Translations under genes and position numbers: made by a program
Source: JAAFIP01 sp031390175
GTDB lineage: Bacteria; Pseudomonadota; Gammaproteobacteria; Burkholderiales; Burkholderiaceae_C
Length of the DNA: 19,404 nt
Assembly (NCBI GenBank): GCA_031390175.1
Contig: JANMTF010000386.1
Location: 1-19,404 of the forward strand
Reading direction: 5' to 3'
The notes under the pieces: generated by a model
Seen by the model: only the letters and a program-made list of their open reading frames with translations
Database searches by the model: none
What the model was told of the DNA's origin: nothing
Shown: one piece after another, positions 14,598-19,404 of the stretch
How the letters are laid out: the number at the start of each line of letters is the position of its first letter
Position numbering within the stretch: the stretch's first letter is position 1

Positions 14598-14624
14598 AAG
14601 CCCGCCTTGTGCGGGCTTTTTTTT
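14598..14624 (+). terminator. Terminator of the Ala-rich protein gene
   Basis: An 8-bp stem (aagcccgc 14598-14605, gcgggctt 14611-14618) with a 5-base loop runs into eight T residues (14617-14624). It lies 25 bases after the stop and 33 bases before the next start. Confidence 0.93.
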
Positions 14625-14657
14625 CACTTTCGCCTGAAACGATTAGACTGTCGCCTT

Positions 14658-15125
14658 ATGAACGCTATCCAACGCACCTTCAGCCTCCTCGCCTTGCTAG
14701 TCTACGCCACCGGCTATGCGACGAGCGCAGCGGCCCAAGACGAGCCGCAAATGAAACTGCAGCGCATCAAACTCGCAGCAGGCATGCACCAGATAGACAC
14801 GCAACTGGCGCAAACCCCCGAGCAGCGCCAGATCGGCCTGATGTGGCGTAAAGAGATGCCCCAACACGAGGGCATGCTGTTCATCTTTGAGCAGCCCTCT
14901 CAGCAATGCTTTTGGATGAAGAACACCTTGCTGCCTTTGACGGCCGCGTTTGTGGCAGACGACGGCACCATCGTCAACCTGGAAGACATGAAGCCCCAAA
15001 CCACCGATCCCCATTGCTCGAATAAGCCAGTGCGCTACGTGCTGGAGATGAACAAAGGCTGGTTTGCCAAGAAAGGTATCCAGGCTGGCAGCAAACTGAC
15101 TGGCGAGCCTTTTAGGTCCAAATAA
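14658..15125 (+). CDS. DUF192 domain-containing exported protein
   Basis: The 155-residue product has a signal peptide (about 1-26, ending SAAAQ) and one DUF192 domain. Family features are the QRQIGLMWRKEMPQHEGMLFIFE segment (about 57-79), the CFWMKNTLLPLTAAFVADDG segment (about 84-103) and LEMNKGWFAKKGIQAGSKL near the end. DUF192 proteins are small exported beta-barrel-like proteins of unknown biochemical role. Here the signal peptide makes a periplasmic location likely. The frame is open back to 14580, but the ATG at 14658 is chosen because it begins the signal peptide and because the upstream part encodes the preceding terminator. No strong ribosome-binding site is seen. A repeat copy and a terminator follow. 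Confidence 0.92.
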   Translation: MNAIQRTFSLLALLVYATGYATSAAAQDEPQMKLQRIKLAAGMHQIDTQLAQTPEQRQIGLMWRKEMPQHEGMLFIFEQPSQQCFWMKNTLLPLTAAFVADDGTIVNLEDMKPQTTDPHCSNKPVRYVLEMNKGWFAKKGIQAGSKLTGEPFRSK

Positions 15126-15182
15126 GCATCACTGCTCTGGCCGCTGATCACTACACAGCACACACCGATTACTGCACAAATA

Positions 15183-15224
15183 ATAGCTGCTCCCGCAATA
15201 TTCTATTGGTTTGCAGCCCAATTG
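15183..15224 (+). repeat. Dispersed 42-bp repeat, copy 3
   Basis: It begins atagctgctcccgcaatatt and matches copies 2 and 4 closely over the first 27 bases. The second half has diverged (tttgcagcccaatt in place of gctagtggcctatt). It lies between the DUF192 stop and a bidirectional terminator. Confidence 0.8.
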
Positions 15225-15227
15225 AGC

Positions 15228-15257
15228 AAAAAAAAGCCACCTCGCGGTGGCTTTTTT
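15228..15257. terminator. Bidirectional terminator between the DUF192 gene and the binding-protein gene
   Basis: A 10-bp stem (aaaagccacc 15232-15241, ggtggctttt 15246-15255) with a 4-base loop has an A-run on the left and a T-run on the right. It serves both converging genes. Confidence 0.92.
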
Positions 15258-15276
15258 CTTCGGAAGTAGCAGCTGA

Positions 15277-16401
15277 TTAGTTCAGCGCAATCTTCTTGTC
15301 GCCCTGGTACTTATACAGGGTCATCGATGGGTTTTTCAGTTCGCCGTTTGGCTCGAACTGCACCGTGGTGGTCACGCCTTTGAAATTGGTTTTGCCAATT
15401 TCAGCGGTGTACACTTTTGGATCCGTGCTGTTGGCGCGCTTCATGGCGTCAACCAGCACGAACACTGCGTCGTACACGTACGGGCTGTAGACCTGGAACT
15501 GCTTGGGGTACTTGGCTTCGTAGCGCTTCATCCATGCGGCGCCGCTTGGCATTTTGGCCAAGGATGAGCCGCCTTCAGCGCAGATCACGTTTTCCAGCGT
15601 TTTAGCGCCAGCAGATTGCTTGATCAGGTCGTTCGTGCAGATGCCATCACCGCCGAAGAACTTTTGCTTGGTCAAGCCAAGTTGTTCCATCTGGCGCAAC
15701 ATGGGGCCAGCTTGTGGATCCATGCCACCGTAGAAGATCGCGTCTGGGTTCTTGGCTTTGACAGCGGTCAAGATGGCCATGAAGTCAACGGCTTTGTCGG
15801 TGGTGAACTGCTCGTCCACAATCGTCATGCCCTTGGCCTTAGCGGTGTTCTTGAACACTTCAGCTACGCCCTGGCCGTAGGCGGTACGGTCGTCGATGAC
15901 AGCCACGGTCTTGAGCTTCAAACCATCAGCCGCGTAGAAAGCCAAACCAGCGCCCAGCGCGTTGTCGTTGGCCAGCAGACGGAAGGTGGTTTTGTAGCCA
16001 GGCTTGGTCAGGTTGGGGTTGGTCGCCGATGGGGTGATGTGGGGGATACCGCAGTCGTTGTAGATCTTGGACGCTGGAATGGTGGTACCAGAGTTCAGGT
16101 GACCGGCAACGCCGTTGACTTTAGCGTCGCACAGTTTTTGTGCGGCTGCTGCGCCTTGCTTTGGATCAGCTGCGTCGTCTTCGGCAACCAGTTCAAACTT
16201 GATCTTTTTGCCGCCGATGGAGATGTTTTGCGTGTTCAGGTCTTCGATGGCCATGCGGGCGCCGTTCTCGTTGTCCTTGCCGTAAGCGGCTTGGGCACCG
16301 GAGATGGGTGCAACGTGACCGATCTTGACGACCATGTCTTGTGCAGACGCTGCGCCTGCGATGGTAGCCAATGCGGCCAGTACGGTAAGTTTCAGTTTCA
16401 T
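15277..16401 (-). CDS. Branched-chain amino acid ABC transporter substrate-binding protein (LivJ/LivK family)
   Basis: This periplasmic solute receptor presents a branched-chain amino acid or similar ligand to an ABC transporter. The 374-residue product has a signal peptide (MKLKLTVLAALATIAGAASA, 1-20). A type I periplasmic binding fold follows: VVKIGHVAPISGAQAAYGKDNENGARMA near the N-terminus, DDAADPKQGAAAAQKL, VAGHLNSGTTIPASKIYND, and FYGGMDPQAGPMLRQMEQLG in the second lobe. The frame extends 39 residues further upstream, but the ATG at 16401 is preferred because it starts the signal peptide and has aaagggg eight bases ahead. No permease or ATPase gene lies beside it, so this is an orphan receptor gene here. 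The ligand cannot be read from the sequence, so no symbol is given. Confidence 0.93.
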   Translation of the reverse strand: MKLKLTVLAALATIAGAASAQDMVVKIGHVAPISGAQAAYGKDNENGARMAIEDLNTQNISIGGKKIKFELVAEDDAADPKQGAAAAQKLCDAKVNGVAGHLNSGTTIPASKIYNDCGIPHITPSATNPNLTKPGYKTTFRLLANDNALGAGLAFYAADGLKLKTVAVIDDRTAYGQGVAEVFKNTAKAKGMTIVDEQFTTDKAVDFMAILTAVKAKNPDAIFYGGMDPQAGPMLRQMEQLGLTKQKFFGGDGICTNDLIKQSAGAKTLENVICAEGGSSLAKMPSGAAWMKRYEAKYPKQFQVYSPYVYDAVFVLVDAMKRANSTDPKVYTAEIGKTNFKGVTTTVQFEPNGELKNPSMTLYKYQGDKKIALN

Positions 16402-16731
16402 GTGAACCCCTTTGAGGAATTGATTAACAAAATCGCCAGAAAAGTTGAGAGTATTAAATTTACCCAACGCCCCGTACGATACTGCAAATAACGCGCCAGC
16501 GTCACATTCGGGACGCAAAATTCCTAGGGGTTTTCACGATCAACCGCTTAAATGTAGCGAGATTTATCTGGCAGTTGCTTGGCTCATGTGAGTGACCCTG
16601 CTCGATAGTCACAAGCAACCGAGCCATCAGCAGGTAGGCGCTTGGCACGCAGTTCCCGCGTCCATCATTTGCATATTTTTTCACTCAAGCGTGGCCCGAC
16701 ACCCTGGTGAGAGCGTGCTCTCGCCACAAGG
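16402..16731. other. Intergenic region between holC and the binding-protein gene
   Basis: These 330 bases hold the leader and presumed promoter of the binding-protein gene (- strand) at the left. A bulged hairpin lies at 16574-16619 (gttgctt/aagcaac with an inner gtgac/gtcac stem). A short hairpin, gagagc/gctctc (16709-16714/16717-16722), sits just after the holC stop and could end the pepA-holC transcript, although it lacks a T-run. The 60-codon open frame at 16502-16684 (- strand) has no recognisable features and is not called. Confidence 0.5.
16407..16413 (-). promoter_or_regulatory. Ribosome-binding site of the binding-protein gene
   Basis: AAAGGGG on the - strand lies six bases from the ATG whose first base is 16401. 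It selects this start over upstream in-frame ATGs. Confidence 0.75.
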
Positions 16732-17172
16732 CTAAGCCGCCTGCTTCAAATCGTGCCGGGTGATCTCATAGCCCAACTCAGTGTAGCGCTTCCAGCGAGC
16801 GCGGGCGCTAAGGCGATCAGCATCTTCCAGGGTAACCACTTCGATCACGCGGTCAAACCGCTCAAACCCGTCTGGCACCGTGGGCCATAAGTTGACTAAT
16901 ACGCCATAGCCTGCTCCTTGGGCGTGCTCCAGCGCCTCGCACAGCACCACCGGGGTGCGCTCCAGCACTGCGGGGGTGCAGGGCGCACGCACATGGGCTA
17001 CAAAATCCAACGGGCTAAAGGCCCACAGCTCTGCATCCAAGCGGGCCAGCATGTCGGGAGCTGCAAGCACCGCCACGCGCGCACCAGCCTGCGTGGCTTT
17101 CCGCAGCAGCTTGCAGGCATAGGCCACCTTGCTGGGGGCATTAAAGTGGAATGCCAGGTCGGTTTTAGCCAT
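16732..17172 (-). CDS. holC: DNA polymerase III subunit chi
   Basis: HolC (chi) is part of the clamp-loader assembly and links it to single-stranded-DNA-binding protein at the replication fork. The 146-residue product matches the usual ~147. Family features are the N-terminal FHFNAPSKVAYACKLLRKA (about 8-26), the VAVLAAPDMLARLDAELWAFSPLDFVAH segment (about 34-61) and a C-terminal YELGYEITRHDLKQAA-like ending (here TELGYEITRHDLKQAA). The start lies 14 bases after the pepA stop in the same direction, reproducing the pepA-holC order common in proteobacteria and implying co-transcription. Its ribosome-binding region would fall within the pepA 3' end. Confidence 0.93.
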   Translation of the reverse strand: MAKTDLAFHFNAPSKVAYACKLLRKATQAGARVAVLAAPDMLARLDAELWAFSPLDFVAHVRAPCTPAVLERTPVVLCEALEHAQGAGYGVLVNLWPTVPDGFERFDRVIEVVTLEDADRLSARARWKRYTELGYEITRHDLKQAA

Positions 17173-17186
17173 GCGGTGTGGTCACG

Positions 17187-18758
17187 TTATGCGTTAGCGC
17201 CAGCTTGCGCTGCTTTCTTTTTCGCTATTTTTTTAGTAGCTGCTCCCGCGATATTCTGTTGGGCTAGAGGCTGATTGAGCACGAAACTCAGCAGCAAAGG
17301 CACAGGGCGACCGGTTGCGCCTTTGGCAGCGCCGCTCTTCCACGCAGTGCCTGCGATGTCAAGGTGCGCCCAAGGGTATTTGCTGGCAAAACGCTGCAAA
17401 AACTTGGCCGCTGTGATGGCCCCACCTGCTCGCCCGCCCACATTGGCCATGTCGGCAAAGTTGCTTTTCAGGCCCTCGGCGTACTCGTCGTCCAGCGGCA
17501 TGCGCCAGCAAGGGTCTAACGCAGTATCGCCCGCCGTTTGCAAGGCCTGGGCAAGGGTATCGTCGGTGGCAAACATGCCACTGCGCACGTGGCCCAGCGC
17601 GATCACACAGGCCCCGGTGAGGGTGGCGATGTCCACCACGGATTGGGGTTGAAAGCGCTCTGCATAGGTGAGCGCGTCGCACAAAATCAAGCGCCCCTCG
17701 GCATCGGTGTTGAGGTTTTCGATGGTTTGACCACTCATGCTGGTCACCACGTCGCCGGGTTTGACGGCCTTGCCGTCGGGCATGTTTTCGCAGCTGGGGA
17801 TCAAGCCCACGACGTTGATCTTGGGTTGGAGCAGGCTCAGCGCTTTGAACACGCCCAGCACGCTGGCCGCGCCGCCCATGTCAAACTTCATCTCGTCCAT
17901 CTCGGCGGCGGGTTTGATGGAGATGCCGCCGGTGTCAAAAGTAATGCCTTTGCCCACCAGCACGGTCGGCGCCACCGTTTTAGCCGCGCCGTGGTAGCGC
18001 AGCACAATAAAGCGCAGCGGCTCGTTGGAGCCTTGGGCCACCGACATGAACGAGCCCATGCCCAGCTTGGCCACCTCTTTGGGGCCCAGCACCTCGCACT
18101 GCAAGGTTTTATGGGCTTTGGCCAAGGATTTAGCGGCCTCGCCCAGCATCGTGGGCGTGGCGTGGTTGCCGGGGCGGTTGGCCCACTCTTTGGCAAACTC
18201 TACGCCCTGCACACAGGCGCTGGCGTGGGCAAAGTGGCTGTCTAGGCCGCGCGTGCTGTGCACGCCCATGGTGACCAAGGCAATGCGCCGCGGTTGCGGC
18301 TTGCTTTTGGTGGTGGTGTAGACATAGCTGGCCTGGGCGGCGGCGTGCATGGCGGCAGACAGTGCAGCACCCATTGCGGCTGTGTCCAAGCTGTCCAAGC
18401 CCGTCATGCTGATCGCCACATGCACTGTGGCGGCTTTGTCGGCTTTATCGGAGGTGCCGGGTTTATAGGCAGCAATGGCGGCGGCTACGGCTTTGGACAC
18501 ATCGCGCGGCGCCCCCTCGCCTACGCCCGCCAGCATCACCTTGGTAGCACGAATGCCGGGCAGCGCGTAGGCTTGCAGCAGCTTGGCTGCGCTGCCGTCG
18601 CAGTCGCCCGAGGCACGGGCGCTGGCTACCAAGGCGCCCACAGGGCCTTCACTGGCGCGGGCGGCGGCGCTGCTGGCTTTGGTGACCAGCACCAACAGCA
18701 ATGATGCAGGAAGGGCTGCGGCTTGCGCTTGGGAGAGGGTCTTGAGTTCGAAGTTCAT
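17187..18758 (-). CDS. pepA: Leucyl aminopeptidase (M17 family)
   Basis: PepA is a cytoplasmic two-metal aminopeptidase that removes N-terminal residues from peptides; in E. coli it also binds DNA. The 523-residue product has the variable N-domain and the M17 catalytic domain. All metal ligands and catalytic residues are in place: GKGITFDTGG (Lys270, Asp275), KFDMGG (Asp293) and NTDAEGRL (Asp352, Glu354, Arg356). Most of the excess over the typical ~500 residues is a C-terminal tail from about residue 495. Residues 495-508 are encoded by a copy of the dispersed repeat, and the last 15 are Lys/Ala-rich (KKIAKKKAAQAGANA). The catalytic core should be unaffected. holC follows after 14 bases, and lptF is divergent with 51 bases between start codons. 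The ribosome-binding site is weak. Confidence 0.95.
   Translation of the reverse strand: MNFELKTLSQAQAAALPASLLLVLVTKASSAAARASEGPVGALVASARASGDCDGSAAKLLQAYALPGIRATKVMLAGVGEGAPRDVSKAVAAAIAAYKPGTSDKADKAATVHVAISMTGLDSLDTAAMGAALSAAMHAAAQASYVYTTTKSKPQPRRIALVTMGVHSTRGLDSHFAHASACVQGVEFAKEWANRPGNHATPTMLGEAAKSLAKAHKTLQCEVLGPKEVAKLGMGSFMSVAQGSNEPLRFIVLRYHGAAKTVAPTVLVGKGITFDTGGISIKPAAEMDEMKFDMGGAASVLGVFKALSLLQPKINVVGLIPSCENMPDGKAVKPGDVVTSMSGQTIENLNTDAEGRLILCDALTYAERFQPQSVVDIATLTGACVIALGHVRSGMFATDDTLAQALQTAGDTALDPCWRMPLDDEYAEGLKSNFADMANVGGRAGGAITAAKFLQRFASKYPWAHLDIAGTAWKSGAAKGATGRPVPLLLSFVLNQPLAQQNIAGAATKKIAKKKAAQAGANA
17236..17276 (+). repeat. Dispersed 42-bp repeat, copy 4, inside the pepA reading frame
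   Basis: gtagctgctcccgcgatattctgttgggctagaggctgatt (given here as 17236-17276) keeps the repeat consensus. It is read on the - strand as residues 495-508 of PepA (NQPLAQQNIAGAAT). The other three copies are intergenic or overlap a stop codon. Confidence 0.85.
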
Positions 18759-18809
18759 AATACGTACTTTCTGATCGCGGGTTCACATGCATTTTTTCAC
18801 TCAACGCTG

Positions 18810-19404
18810 ATGTTATTCCATTCTTCCCTGCGCAAAGAGCTTGCCCGCAGCTTTGGCGCTACTTTAGTGGTGCTAATTACCGTGGTGATGAGCATGATGC
18901 TGATCCGCACGCTGGGCCTGGCCGCAGGCGGCAGGGTCGATCCGCAAGACGTGATGATGCTGATGGGATATGCCGCGCTGGGGCATTTGCCTACTATTTT
19001 GACGCTCAGCCTGTTTATTGCCGTGACCAGCACCCTGGGCCGCATGTACCGCGACTCGGAAATGGCCATCTGGTTTACCGCAGGGCGCGGGCTCACCAGC
19101 TTTAGCCTGCCGGTGTTTCGCTTTGCCTGGCCTATTTTGCTGGCGATTGCCGTATTGGCCTTGATCGTATGGCCCTGGAGCAACCAGCAATCGCAAATTT
19201 TGCGTGACCAATATGAAACGCGCGGCGACCTGGACCGTGTGTCTGCCGGGCAGTTCCAGGAAAACGCCTCGGGGTCACGGGTATTTTTTATCGAACGGGA
19301 AGACGGCGCAGCCGTGGGCGACGCTGCCAAGAGTAAGACCGGCCGAAATATATTTATTTCGTCGACCGAAAACAACAAACAAATTATCACCTCCGCCCGC
19401 AACG
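18810..19404 (+). CDS. lptF: LPS export system permease LptF (partial, runs off the right edge)
   Basis: LptF pairs with LptG and the ATPase LptB to extract lipopolysaccharide from the inner membrane and pass it to LptC/LptA. The first 198 residues are present. The cytoplasmic start MLFHSSLRKELARSF leads into a first membrane helix (about 15-37), then YAALGHLPTILTLSLFIAV (second helix), the family RMYRDSEMAIWFTAG segment (about 78-92) and a third helix (about 104-122) before the periplasmic jellyroll domain begins (DQYETRGDLDRVSAGQF, about 132-148). The ATG at 18810 fits the family N-terminus. No clear ribosome-binding site is seen. It diverges from pepA, an arrangement usual in proteobacteria, and the 51-base gap must hold both promoters. 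The C-terminal part is outside the window. Confidence 0.94.
   Translation, partial: MLFHSSLRKELARSFGATLVVLITVVMSMMLIRTLGLAAGGRVDPQDVMMLMGYAALGHLPTILTLSLFIAVTSTLGRMYRDSEMAIWFTAGRGLTSFSLPVFRFAWPILLAIAVLALIVWPWSNQQSQILRDQYETRGDLDRVSAGQFQENASGSRVFFIEREDGAAVGDAAKSKTGRNIFISSTENNKQIITSARN

Noticed and set aside
15616..16491. A 291-codon + strand open frame opposite the substrate-binding protein
   Set aside because: Antisense shadow; the - strand protein has a signal peptide, ribosome-binding site and family motifs.
16402..16518. A 39-residue N-terminal extension of the substrate-binding protein
   Set aside because: It would bury the signal peptide; the internal ATG at 16401 has an excellent ribosome-binding site.
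16574..16619. Bulged hairpin upstream of the substrate-binding protein
   Set aside because: The pairing is interrupted by an 11-base bulge and could be chance; no riboswitch class is recognisable.
17538..18245. A 235-codon + strand open frame opposite pepA
   Set aside because: Antisense shadow of an intact M17 catalytic domain.

Overview
The window looks like chromosomal DNA of a betaproteobacterium in the order Burkholderiales, probably Comamonadaceae (Rhodoferax/Polaromonas-like). This rests on gene content, the czcICBA layout, the pepA-holC / divergent lptF arrangement, and a short dispersed repeat beginning 'tagctgctcccgcaatatt' that resembles elements I remember from that family. I see no tRNA, rRNA, CRISPR array, transposase, integrase or phage gene.

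Layout. 1-376 is a nested inverted-repeat element: perfect 98-bp outer arms enclosing two further hairpins. It sits just upstream of upp (uracil phosphoribosyltransferase, 418-1062). A repeat-rich gap (1063-1387) follows, then a heavy-metal efflux operon on the + strand: czcI (1388), czcC (1842), czcB (3165), czcA (4767) and a small exported protein (8007) that resembles the N-terminal domain of CzcB. The operon ends at a strong terminator at 8425-8451. Next come two small + strand genes, DUF1499 (8601) and DUF427 (9174). The 398-bp gap after them holds a 15-bp tandem repeat and a pair of perfect hairpins whose loops are perfectly complementary (9515-9742). On the - strand lie clpA, clpS and icd (9854-14030). 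They are followed on the + strand by a small exported Ala/Lys-rich protein (14252) and a DUF192 protein (14658). On the - strand again are a branched-chain amino-acid-type periplasmic binding protein (15277-16401), holC (16732) and pepA (17187). The + strand lptF (18810) runs off the right edge.

How the genes work together. CzcC, CzcB and CzcA would form a tripartite RND pump exporting Zn/Co/Cd-type cations, with CzcI and the 8007 protein as periplasmic accessories. No metal sensor or two-component regulator is visible. ClpS passes N-degron substrates to ClpA, which unfolds them for ClpP (not in the window). Icd is a TCA-cycle enzyme with its own terminator. PepA and HolC are in the usual pepA-holC order, and LptF belongs to the LPS export ABC transporter.

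The least ordinary content is non-coding: three inverted-repeat structures (1-376, 1153-1284, 9515-9742), the last two sharing a core and architecture, plus a ~42-bp dispersed repeat with four copies. One copy overlaps the upp stop codon. Another is read in frame as part of the PepA C-terminus.
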